A DNA stretch of 64,000 nucleotides, taken from assembly GCF_000422845.1 (NCBI RefSeq), contig NZ_AUGV01000009.1, positions 62,001-126,000 of the forward strand, in the 5' to 3' direction. A program made the position numbers and the translations under genes. Within the stretch, counting starts at the first letter, position 1, and every line of letters begins with the position of its first letter. The notes under the pieces are model-generated. The model had not been told where the DNA came from. It saw only the letters and a list, made by a program, of their open reading frames with translations, and made no database searches. Shown here in pieces: positions 57,029 through 64,000 of this stretch. Origin of the DNA: Oceanobacter kriegii DSM 6294 (GTDB lineage Bacteria; Pseudomonadota; Gammaproteobacteria; Pseudomonadales; Oceanobacteraceae).

Positions 57029-57040
57029 TGGGCGGCGGCG

Positions 57041-57210
57041 GATGCAGCAGTCTGTGGTGTGTCGGATGGCGCCTTCGGCTTATTCGACCTACAGGGCTGT
57101 TGTAGGAGGTAGCTTGCTGCCGATGGATGATCGACGGCAAGCGACTTTCACAGCTCTGTTTTCAGACGCCAGAGGCTACGCGACCCGCTCAACTCCAGAC
57201 TCCAGGCCGC
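57041..57210. repeat. Diverged REP-like unit
   Basis: TTGTAGGAGGTAGCTTGCTGCCGATGGATGATCG near 57100 (key TAGCTTGCTGCCGATGG), then CAGACGCCAGAGGCTACG and CAACTCCAGACTCCAGGCCGCCTAG repeat in decayed form the end of the 198-bp unit of 7577-7972. The gap holds no gene and lies between convergent ybbP and the PilJ_N gene. Confidence 0.7.
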
Positions 57211-57987
57211 CTAGCTCTCTTTGGTGTAGGCTTTTGATAACGCTGTCATTTTTGTGTAAATGGAGTTGGTGGTTGAGTTGATCACCACCGGCACCAGTTG
57301 CGCGTTTTCTTCCAGCGTTAAACCGCGGCGCGAAAAATTCCACTGTGCCTGTATCTGGCCCAACAACTCCCGCGTTTCTGCCGAGGTATTACCGCGGTTG
57401 TTCAGCGCCGTCAGGGTTTCGTCAAACTGCGAAATGGACGCCATCAAATCCTGTTCCACCTGCTCGGACGGTACTTTCCAATAATAGGCAATGTAGTCGC
57501 GAGCGATTCGTTGGGTCAGGGCTGCTTCTCGTTCCGACATATCAATCAGGTCGGCATTGGCCGAGCTCGACTGATGATTAACGGCATCCACCGTGTTGTT
57601 GCATTTGGCCAGCAAGGCGTTGCTTTCGTTGATAACCGACATGGCGTTGGCATGCATTAGCTCCGGCTCTGCGGCGATACGCTGGGTGAAGGCTTGCCAG
57701 TTTTGGCTGAGTTCCGCCAGTGGTTGCTCCAGTTGGTGCTCGACTGCGTATTGCTGCAACTGCGCCAGCTCATCACTGAACACCGCCATGCTTTCCTGCA
57801 TATCGGCTTGCATGGCTTCCGGGCGAATACCGGCGCCAATGGCGAGGTAGTCCTTGGTAATCCGTTGCGATAACGCACACAAGTGGCCTGACAGGTAATC
57901 GGCTTCCGCGTCTGAAATCGTTTCGGCGAGGACGGTAGAGGAAAAACCTGCTGCCAGCAGAGTGCACAGCATTTGAGATTTGCGCAT
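57211..57987 (-). CDS. Periplasmic protein with two PilJ_N-like domains
   Basis: A 258-residue exported protein (signal about 1-21, SSTVLAET) with two related helical units: LCALSQRITKDYLAIGAGIRPEAMQADM... (about 37-125; key LSQRITKDYLAIG) and ALTQRIARDYIAYYWKVPSEQVEQDL... (about 158-235). Both have the xLSQRxxxxY pattern of the PilJ/nitrate-sensor type IV pilus MCP N-domain. No membrane helix or output domain follows, so it is a stand-alone periplasmic ligand binder or adaptor. Neighbours give no clear clue. Confidence 0.72.
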   Translation of the reverse strand: MRKSQMLCTLLAAGFSSTVLAETISDAEADYLSGHLCALSQRITKDYLAIGAGIRPEAMQADMQESMAVFSDELAQLQQYAVEHQLEQPLAELSQNWQAFTQRIAAEPELMHANAMSVINESNALLAKCNNTVDAVNHQSSSANADLIDMSEREAALTQRIARDYIAYYWKVPSEQVEQDLMASISQFDETLTALNNRGNTSAETRELLGQIQAQWNFSRRGLTLEENAQLVPVVINSTTNSIYTKMTALSKAYTKES

Positions 57988-58090
57988 ACCAAACTCCTTT
58001 TACACATTTTTCGTAAGGTTAATCCTAGACCTGCACTGTGACGCTTCAATGGAAATTCAGCGTCAATCTGTAGGATTGTCCATCAATATT

Positions 58091-58142
58091 GTCAGGTTGT
58101 GTGGTCAGGTTGTGTGGTCAGGTTGTGTGGTCAGGTTGTGTG
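58091..58142. repeat. 13-bp tandem repeat, four copies
   Basis: GTCAGGTTGTGTG repeats exactly four times, followed by a partial fifth GTCAGGG. It lies just after the DKNYY gene stop (read on the minus strand). Confidence 0.95.
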
Positions 58143-58163
58143 GTCAGGGTCTGGCGGCGGAAG

Positions 58164-59342
58164 TCAGTTGCCGGGCTGCGCTTCTTCCTCGTAGATTTCC
58201 CCAAAGCGGTAGGTTTGCTGTTTGTCCCGGGCATCGAAGCGGGTGTCTGAGTCGTCTTGCTGTACTTCAAAGCTGTTTGCATCTGCACTGGTCAGCTCCA
58301 TCAGGCCGTCACGATGGCTGGTAAAAAAGATGCGATTGCCGGCACGGTAGTATTGTCGGCCCAGCGGCTTGAAGTGGTTGGGGTCGATGCCTTCGAGGCG
58401 TTCAACATGAGCATCCTGATGAAAGAACAGCTGCTCCTTGTCCCGGACAAACAAGCTGTCGACTTGCTCAAGCGTGCTGATGTCGATGTTTGGGAGTGGG
58501 GTGAAGTTCATGTCCTCAAAGGCGTACAGATTGCGATGATCTCTGACCAGGCGGTTTTCCATAACGACAAGACTGGCAGGATCGAGGTCGACCGGAGCTT
58601 TCTCGCCTCGGTAGTAAACCTGCTGCTTGTCTCTGGCAAACCAATAATCGATGGGCTCAAAGGTCGCAAAGTCTGCGTCGGCAATGGGTTCGTGCTGGTA
58701 GTAGAGGGTGTAGACACCGCCGGTTTCCGAGTGGGCCCAGTTGGTTTCTTCAAACAGCTGAAACGTCGCTGGGTTGGCGTTTTTGACGATGTCGGTGCCA
58801 TGCACCACCTGATGGTCGTTCATCCAGTAGTCTTTTCCCTGACGTTCCACCAGATGCAGGTTGTTGGCGTCGACGCCTTCTACCGGGCGTCCAAATTCGT
58901 ACAGACGGTGTTTGTCGAGGGCAAAGTAGCGGAGGTGGAACTCTTCAATCGTATTGAAGCTTGTAAAGGTGGCGGCATCGCTTCCTGCGATGGGGCGCGC
59001 GTTGTAGTAAGCAACATTATCCACCACGGAATAGCCTTCGTTGGCAATGCCTCGAGCGAGGTTGATCAGTGCGCCTGGTATGCCCAGAAACAGGATGGCC
59101 AGCATCCAGACAACGGCAACAGCCCCGGCGACCTTGAAACTGTTGAATCCCCAGAAATTTACGCCGAACAGTCCTGCAATCAGGAAGATCGGTAATGGGT
59201 AGCCCAAAAATACCATCCCGGTGATGAGTCCACGCAGGCTGTCATGGCTTCCCGGTGCGGCAAACATCATGGGCGACATCATCACAGCACTGCCCCAGGG
59301 CGTGACCAGCATGGTGACGAACAGGTTCAGAATCAGACTCAT
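58164..59342 (-). CDS. DKNYY-repeat membrane-anchored protein
   Basis: A 392-residue protein with a hydrophobic N-terminal region (three likely helices within residues 1-105, e.g. GVNFWGFNSFKVAGAVAVVWML) and an exported or cytosolic C-terminal part of DKNYY-type repeats: FALDKHRLYEFGRPV, YWFARDKQQVYYRGEKAP, SLFVRDKEQLFFHQD, RDKQQTYRFGEIY. DKNYY proteins are widespread and of unknown function. I chose the ATG at 59342 since it begins the hydrophobic segment; a GTG 51 bases upstream is possible. It lies downstream of the lipase-2 module by 113 bp and may share its transcript. Confidence 0.75.
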   Translation of the reverse strand: MSLILNLFVTMLVTPWGSAVMMSPMMFAAPGSHDSLRGLITGMVFLGYPLPIFLIAGLFGVNFWGFNSFKVAGAVAVVWMLAILFLGIPGALINLARGIANEGYSVVDNVAYYNARPIAGSDAATFTSFNTIEEFHLRYFALDKHRLYEFGRPVEGVDANNLHLVERQGKDYWMNDHQVVHGTDIVKNANPATFQLFEETNWAHSETGGVYTLYYQHEPIADADFATFEPIDYWFARDKQQVYYRGEKAPVDLDPASLVVMENRLVRDHRNLYAFEDMNFTPLPNIDISTLEQVDSLFVRDKEQLFFHQDAHVERLEGIDPNHFKPLGRQYYRAGNRIFFTSHRDGLMELTSADANSFEVQQDDSDTRFDARDKQQTYRFGEIYEEEAQPGN

Positions 59343-59455
59343 GGTTTGATGTACCGGAACGTAAAAGGAAAATAACAGAAAGCCCCCTGGCACTTGTAAG
59401 TGAAAGGGGCTGGCAAGCGTTGCGATGTTTGCCGGAGTCCAGGACTACGAGGAAC

Positions 59456-60580
59456 CTAGAGCGACTTCATCGCCTTGCGTACTTCGCGGTAAATCGTCTC
59501 GCTGACCCGATATAGCAGGGATTGCAGAATTTGGGTGGTGACTTCTTCCTTGGCCTTGACGACGGTGTAGCCGACCATTCGCATCAGCTTCTGGATGAAC
59601 TTCAGAATCCAGCCGGAAATATCCACCGCCAGCTCCAGTCCCTTGCTCAGCACCATGGCGAGGTAGTCTGCCACCGTCATACCAGCGACCAATGGCACCG
59701 CCACAACAGCCAATACCGCTTTCACCAGATAGAAGGCTGCAGCGTTTAGCTTGTGCCATACCGTCGAGTTGGCGGTGGAGTCGATGGCGTCGCTGTCGAG
59801 CCATTGTTTGATGGCGCTGAATGAGAACTGGGGTTCCGCGCGGCGTAATTCCTTCCAGGCCTTGCTGCCAACGGAGTTCAGGTAGTTGCCCATTTTGTGC
59901 TGGGAGAAGCTGAATACCTGTCCGGCATTCGGCATGTAGCACGGCAGCCCCCAGGCAGGCGCATGAGCGTAGGGAAACAGCGGCACCATCGGGACCGGGT
60001 CGGCACTGTGGTAGACCCGCAAAATATTATCGGGGCTGAGCTTGGTGGTGATGTTGCGGGCAAAGCCCATCTCGCCGTAACCAACCCTTGGCGCACCGAA
60101 GGAATACAGTTTCACCTTGACCTGATAATTACTGGCAATCCAGTCCGCCGCCAGGTTGGCAACGGCACCGCCAAGGCTATGGCCAATGCAGTGAACCGTG
60201 CGAACGTCTTTCTGGCTGGCAAGGTATTCGACCAGCTGCTCTCTCAAGGTGTTGAACGTATGGTTGAAGCCCGAGTGAACAAACTCGCCAGTGGAAGAAA
60301 TATTCAGTCCCATGCGCGCGTCGGTGATCCAGTCGGCACCGTAGTTACTGCTCGTTGTACCGCGAAAAACAATAAACACATCGCCGCTGTTGGCGTTTTT
60401 GCCACGCGCACAAATGGCAAATGCTGATTGGGCATTGATCAGACGGAAGCCGGTTTTGGCTTGCACAACCTGACCGCTTTGCTCGGCCAGACCAAAGCTT
60501 TGACCAAAGATTTGCATGTCGAAGTCCGACTGTACGTCGTAGACCTCTTTTGCCATGCGGGCGATTTCAGATGCTTGCAT
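59456..60580 (-). CDS. Class-3 lipase without signal peptide, module copy 2
   Basis: A 374-residue lipase homologous along its length to the 31.5-32.7 kb enzyme. Ser135 in HCIGHSLGGAVANLAA, Asp194 in HSADPVPMVP and His228 in FSQHKMGNYLNS form the likely triad; VFRGT at 71-75 is the oxyanion region. There is no signal peptide. The last about 100 residues are hydrophobic or amphipathic (AAFYLVKAVLAVVAVPLVAG; WILKFIQKLMRMVG), as in copy 1. Composition is like the local genome (35 G/C in 60 bases at 60121-60180), so this copy is older or from a similar host. It follows the DUF6795-like gene by 30 bp. Confidence 0.85.
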   Translation of the reverse strand: MQASEIARMAKEVYDVQSDFDMQIFGQSFGLAEQSGQVVQAKTGFRLINAQSAFAICARGKNANSGDVFIVFRGTTSSNYGADWITDARMGLNISSTGEFVHSGFNHTFNTLREQLVEYLASQKDVRTVHCIGHSLGGAVANLAADWIASNYQVKVKLYSFGAPRVGYGEMGFARNITTKLSPDNILRVYHSADPVPMVPLFPYAHAPAWGLPCYMPNAGQVFSFSQHKMGNYLNSVGSKAWKELRRAEPQFSFSAIKQWLDSDAIDSTANSTVWHKLNAAAFYLVKAVLAVVAVPLVAGMTVADYLAMVLSKGLELAVDISGWILKFIQKLMRMVGYTVVKAKEEVTTQILQSLLYRVSETIYREVRKAMKSL

Positions 60581-60610
60581 CGTGCGGTTCTTCCCTGTGA
60601 AAGTGAAATG

Positions 60611-61078
60611 TCAGATATCCCAGCGACACAAACCGCCGATCATGCTGTCGGTTTTGTCGGAACGTTGCAGTGGGTTTTGCAGGTCGCAGGTGAGGTTGTC
60701 TGGCTTGCCGCCAAACTCGGCATATTCCTCCGGTCTGGATTTACCACCGCCCCAGATCTGTTGCCTGTCGCCCTGATATTCAACAAACATGGCCTGATGG
60801 GAAACAAACTGGACCAGATCGCCGAGGCGGCTTTCGCCCCAACGAGCGTCAAACCGGAACACGCCGTCACTGTTGGTGGTGGCTGTGTCTGTGTAGGTTT
60901 TGCCGCCGTAGTCAGCGGTACGGGTGATGGTGACGTTGGCAAGGGCTTTGCCATCGTTGAAAAGCTGGCCTTCAAAGGCTGAAAACAGGCAGACCTTGTC
61001 TGCGTTAAAGAGTCCCACTGTGTTTTCTCCGCATGCACTCAGGCTGATGAGACACAAAATGACGGCGCACAATTTCAT
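60611..61078 (-). CDS. DUF6795-like lipoprotein, module copy 2
   Basis: A 155-residue predicted lipoprotein with lipobox SLSAC (MKLCAVILCLISLSACGEN). The mature domain has DKVCLFSAFEGQLFNDGKALANVTITRT, TNSDGVFRFDARW, LVQFVSHQAMF and IWGGGKSRPEEYAEFGGK (read as short landmarks), aligned with the 31.0-31.5 kb protein. The fold should be transthyretin-like. As a periplasmic lipoprotein beside a lipase with no signal peptide it could protect this cell's membranes from that lipase; that is inference. A MITE lies 175 bp upstream. Confidence 0.8.
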   Translation of the reverse strand: MKLCAVILCLISLSACGENTVGLFNADKVCLFSAFEGQLFNDGKALANVTITRTADYGGKTYTDTATTNSDGVFRFDARWGESRLGDLVQFVSHQAMFVEYQGDRQQIWGGGKSRPEEYAEFGGKPDNLTCDLQNPLQRSDKTDSMIGGLCRWDI

Positions 61079-61728
61079 TCCCGAGCCTTCTTTTTGGAGT
61101 GCCTTGTTTCAGACGCCCTGATCGACGTCCTTGTGTTAATTGGCGGGCAGCTTACCTGCCAGGGCCAGTGACAAACGGGAACGTGGTTCCAATTTGTCGA
61201 GTTGTGGCGATCAATTTGTCAATTAACGAACTGGCTCACAGTTTGGATACTAGGGACCCTCTGAATAACTCGGTGCCCGCTCTGGATGACAGGGCGAAGC
61301 TGAGTCCCGAAGCTGATTTGCAGGCCTGGCGGGTCAAGTCAAAAAGCAGCGACACAGAGTCAGCGATGCCCTGCCATCCCCTTCGGGCGCGGCCTTCAGC
61401 TCGCCAGAACGGCGTTGGCGAACTTGAAAAGGACCCGTCATTTCGCTGCGTTCGCCGCCTTGTTCTGACAACCTGCAGGACTCGCGCAGAGCTGTGCAGA
61501 GTTATTCAGAGGGTCCCTAAGTCGTTTTTCTTGCCTCTGAAGAAACAACGAACGTATTTATGTGTAAATTGTTGCCGTAAGTGGGAATAGTCCGTTCGAT
61601 AGGTCGATATTTTGTTAGCAGGCTAACTAATTTACTCTGTGTGTATTAGTTAACTATTCAAGTAATTTAACCTGCAGGCGCTGAACTTGGGCTGATCAGT
61701 TGCTGTGTTGGTAACGGGGATCGCAAAC
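61079..61728. other. 650-bp region between lipase module 2 and the MarR gene
   Basis: It contains the promoter side of the lipase-2 module, a MITE (61253-61517) and a short AT-rich stretch (about 61590-61670) before the MarR gene. A 163-codon frame across the MITE (61099-61590) has no support beyond being open. Confidence 0.65.
61253..61517. mobile_element. MITE-like element, copy 2
   Basis: A 265-bp non-coding element with perfect 17-bp terminal repeats GGGACCCTCTGAATAAC and GTTATTCAGAGGGTCCC. TA follows the right end and precedes the left end, so a TA (or CTAR) target duplication is plausible. The interior matches 35443-35706 closely. No transposase is encoded; the ends look IS5-like. Confidence 0.85.
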
Positions 61729-62238
61729 ATGGACAGTGATATCGGCTGGTTGCTGGGGCGTGCTGCCCACAGCTGGAAAACAGTGGTGGATGTGTGGATG
61801 CAGGATCTGGGGCTGACCCAGTCGCGTTGGATCGCATTGTTGCACCTGAAGCGGATGGGGCAAGGCGTCACCCAGAGCCAGCTGGCGGCGGATATCGGCA
61901 TCGAACAACCGTCGATGCTGCGAACCCTCAATCAGCTGGAAGACAGCGGCCTGATTGAGCGTCGTGCCGACCAGCAGGATGCCCGTCGTCGCACCTTGTG
62001 GTTTACCGCAGCAGGCACGGCCTTGCTCGAAAAGGTAGAGGCACGTGCTGTCGAAGGCCGTAGCCACTTGCTCGACGGGCTGAGTCCGGATCAACGGCTG
62101 GCGTTCCGGGCGGTGTTGCAGCAATTACTTGAAAACGCCCATGTGGCAACGCAGCGGCCAGGCTCTCTTTCCTGTCCGCGTCGTCAGTCGCTACCTGTAC
62201 CGGCGACTGCCAGCGATCTTCCTGATACACGCAATTAA
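61729..62238 (+). CDS. MarR family transcriptional regulator
   Basis: A 169-residue winged-helix protein of the MarR/SlyA type. The recognition region is QSQLAADIGIEQPSMLRTLNQLEDSGLIERR and the wing DQQDARRRTLWFT (short landmarks SMLRTLNQLEDSGLIERR). A proline-rich tail follows. I chose the ATG at 61729, eight bases after GGGGA, over a GTG 24 bases upstream. Ten bases before the next gene's start, it should control the efflux pair downstream, usually as a repressor released by phenolic or aromatic ligands. Confidence 0.88.
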   Translation: MDSDIGWLLGRAAHSWKTVVDVWMQDLGLTQSRWIALLHLKRMGQGVTQSQLAADIGIEQPSMLRTLNQLEDSGLIERRADQQDARRRTLWFTAAGTALLEKVEARAVEGRSHLLDGLSPDQRLAFRAVLQQLLENAHVATQRPGSLSCPRRQSLPVPATASDLPDTRN

Positions 62239-62247
62239 CGAGTTCAC

Positions 62248-63315
62248 ATGACACCTGATATTCATTTCAACCGCTGGATGAAGCGGGCGGCGATCCTGTT
62301 TCTACTGGTTTTGGCTTACCTGCTGTTTATTGATATTGCCTTGCCGCTGACCTCCTATGCCATGGTGCAGCGGCCGGTGGTCACCGTCGCACCACAGGTG
62401 TCGGGTGTTGTGACCGACGTGCTGGTGGAAAACAACGCGCAGGTAAACAAGGGCGATGTGCTGTTTCGTATCGATGCCCGCGATTACCGCCTTGCGCTGG
62501 AAAAAGCCGAGCTGGCGTTGTCACAGGTGAGTCAGACCAATGCCGCGCTGAAGGCGCAATTGGCACAAGCCGAGGCGGCGGTGCAGGAGGCCGACGTGGC
62601 GGTTACCGAAGCGCAGCGCGAGCTGCAACGGGCCGAGTCGTTGCACCAACGCAAGCTGTCGAGCCAGCAGGCACTGGATCAGGCCCAGACCCGGCTGGAT
62701 TCTGCCAAGGCCCATTATCAGGCGGCGCTGGAGAGTCGTAATGCCACCCGCGTGCAACTGGGGGACGACGGTGAAGATAACCTGCGGGTACGTCAGGCAC
62801 GCAATGCGTTGGCACAAGCGCAACTGAACCTGTCGAGAACCACGGTGGTGGCACCGGAGGCCGGTGTGGTGTCCAACTTGCAACTGCTGCCGGGCACCCA
62901 GGCCAATGCTGGCCAGTCGCTGATTTCCCTTGTGGCTGCCGGTAATGGCCGTATTGCGGCGGATTATCGTGAAAAGAGTTTGCTGAACATCGACCCGGAC
63001 GCGGCGGCCTGGGTGGTGTTTGATGCCTTGCCGGGTGAGGTTGTCCACGCCCATCTGGACAGCCGTGACATGGGCGTTGCCAAAGGGCAGCTGCTGGCCA
63101 ATGGTCAATTGGCGCAACTGGACGACAGCGACCGCTGGGTCCGTGATGCCCAGCGAGTACGGGTGTATTTACAAGCCGATGCCGGTGCTCTGCCGAATGC
63201 GCTGGTGAGTGGTTCACGGGCGACGGTGATGATGTCGGCGTCAGACAGCGGACTGCTGGCCTGGTTGGCGGCGGCCCAGATGCACATCATCAGCTGGTTG
63301 CGTTATGTCTACTGA
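62248..63315 (+). CDS. HlyD/AaeA-like membrane fusion protein
   Basis: A 355-residue periplasmic adaptor: one N-terminal membrane helix (about 13-36), a biotinyl-lipoyl half-motif (VAPQVSGVVTDVLVENNAQVNKGDVLFRID), a long coiled-coil hairpin (about 75-190) and the returning half (TTVVAPEAGVVSNLQLLPGTQANAGQ). It links an inner-membrane pump to an outer-membrane channel. The AaeA/EmrA group exports aromatic acids and similar compounds. Its stop overlaps the start of the next gene by 11 bp. Confidence 0.9.
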   Translation: MTPDIHFNRWMKRAAILFLLVLAYLLFIDIALPLTSYAMVQRPVVTVAPQVSGVVTDVLVENNAQVNKGDVLFRIDARDYRLALEKAELALSQVSQTNAALKAQLAQAEAAVQEADVAVTEAQRELQRAESLHQRKLSSQQALDQAQTRLDSAKAHYQAALESRNATRVQLGDDGEDNLRVRQARNALAQAQLNLSRTTVVAPEAGVVSNLQLLPGTQANAGQSLISLVAAGNGRIAADYREKSLLNIDPDAAAWVVFDALPGEVVHAHLDSRDMGVAKGQLLANGQLAQLDDSDRWVRDAQRVRVYLQADAGALPNALVSGSRATVMMSASDSGLLAWLAAAQMHIISWLRYVY

Positions 63316-64000
63316 GACCTCTCAGCCTGCTCTGACCAGCACTACGGCCAACACGCCAGCCAACACAACTGAGAACAGGCCAGTGAACACGCTGGCGTTA
63401 TCTGACTTCGAACAACGACGCTTGCTGCGTATTGCCTTCAGCGGTGTTGCCGGCTTTGCCATTTGCAAGATCATGGGCTGGCCTTATGGGGTGTTCTTTG
63501 CCGTGTTTCCCATGTTGTTGATGGGCATGGTGCCGGTGTTCAACACCATGATCGCAGCCCAGTTCCTCGGCGGGGTGGTGGTGTCGGCGCTGGAAGTGTG
63601 GCTGCTGCAAACCCTGCTGGTGCCGTATCCGGTACTGATGCTGATGGTGGTGGCGTTTTTCTTTGGCTGCCATTTTCGCTGGATGATCACCACGCCGTAT
63701 TTGCTGCTGTGGGCTTCGAGTCTGGTCACCACCACCACGGTGCTGAATCTGGGCAGCTACCAGCCCGAGAGCATTCACAACATGATGATTGCAACCGCTC
63801 TTGCCAGCATCATTTCGGTGGTGGCGGCGGCGCTGATGTTCTGGCTGATTCCCGAACCGGACAGCCCTGGGCGACCGCCAGAGCAGCACTTGAGCAAGGC
63901 CCAGATCAACCACCGCATGTTGATGGGCGCGATCCTCTGTACGGGCTCTTACGTGGTGTTTCAGCTGTTTGACTTGCAGGACTCGTTGTCGGCACAAGTG
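63305..64000 (+). CDS. DUF2955 / FUSC-type inner-membrane efflux protein (partial)
   Basis: An open frame from the ATG at 63305 runs past the window end (232 codons seen). After a polar, Thr-rich N-terminus (about 1-38) come hydrophobic helices: RIAFSGVAGFAICKIMGWPYGVFFAVFPMLLMG, MLMVVAFFFGC and ASIISVVAAALMFWLIPEPD. The layout fits the DUF2955/FUSC family (AaeB-like) that partners HlyD-type adaptors such as its upstream neighbour. It overlaps that gene by 11 bp. The C-terminal part lies outside the window. Confidence 0.85.
   Translation, partial: MSTETSQPALTSTTANTPANTTENRPVNTLALSDFEQRRLLRIAFSGVAGFAICKIMGWPYGVFFAVFPMLLMGMVPVFNTMIAAQFLGGVVVSALEVWLLQTLLVPYPVLMLMVVAFFFGCHFRWMITTPYLLLWASSLVTTTTVLNLGSYQPESIHNMMIATALASIISVVAAALMFWLIPEPDSPGRPPEQHLSKAQINHRMLMGAILCTGSYVVFQLFDLQDSLSAQV

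Noticed and set aside
61099-61590. 163-codon frame covering MITE copy 2
   Set aside because: Most of it is the non-coding repeat; the corresponding region of copy 1 is not open in the same way.

Overview
The window looks like chromosomal DNA of a free-living, probably marine gammaproteobacterium of the Oceanospirillales/Pseudomonadales kind. This is inferred from gene content and order: yhdP with a nitrilase gene, the kdsD-lptCAB-rpoN-hpf-ptsN-rapZ-ptsO cluster, mlaFEDCB-ibaG-murA-hisGD, and an E. coli-like cydABX. No tRNA, rRNA, CRISPR array, prophage or intact transposase gene was seen.

Layout. 0-5 kb: yhdP and an overlapping nitrilase. 5-7.4 kb: an AraC-type regulator divergent from a two-subunit extradiol dioxygenase (ligAB). 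7.4-8 kb: REP-like palindromes, a 198-bp tandem duplication and a heptamer microsatellite. 8-17.6 kb (minus): darP, mgtE, then the run yrbG-kdsD-lptC-lptA-lptB-rpoN-hpf-ptsN-rapZ-ptsO, without the usual kdsC. 17.8-24.7 kb (plus): mlaFEDCB, ibaG, murA, hisG, hisD. 25-30.6 kb: yjdM, a cupin, a likely zinc-acquisition pair (ZnuD-like TonB receptor and beta-propeller lipoprotein behind a good Zur-like box) and a TSUP permease. 31-35 kb: an AT-rich lipase module, then katG and a MITE-like element. 36-41.5 kb (minus): a TRAP transporter with a TatT lipoprotein and a sigma-54 activator. 41.7-47.3 kb (plus): a near-perfect -24/-12 promoter and structured leader before cydABX, then a DUF898/M48 pair. 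47.5-57 kb: stress and housekeeping genes, the lipA-lif secreted lipase pair, an inositol-phosphatase, tesA and ybbA-ybbP. 57-61.5 kb: a tandem PilJ_N protein, a DKNYY protein, a second lipase module and a second MITE. 61.7-64 kb: a MarR regulator with an AaeAB-like efflux pair that runs off the end.

How it fits together. Much of the window is envelope biology: LPS export (Lpt), phospholipid retrograde transport (Mla), peptidoglycan precursor synthesis (MurA) and the AsmA-like YhdP. RpoN is encoded here together with its PTS-Ntr partners. The sigma-54 activator at 40-41.5 kb lies divergent to cydABX, whose upstream region has a canonical sigma-54 promoter, so bd oxidase is probably controlled by RpoN and a cysteine-bearing PAS sensor.

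The most unusual item is a module present twice. It is a small exported protein with a transthyretin/DUF6795-like domain, followed by a class-3 lipase with no signal peptide and a hydrophobic C-terminal region. One copy is AT-rich and looks recently acquired; the other has local composition and sits beside a MITE. The arrangement suggests a lipase effector with a periplasmic immunity protein, but this is inference: no VgrG, PAAR or Hcp gene is in the window.
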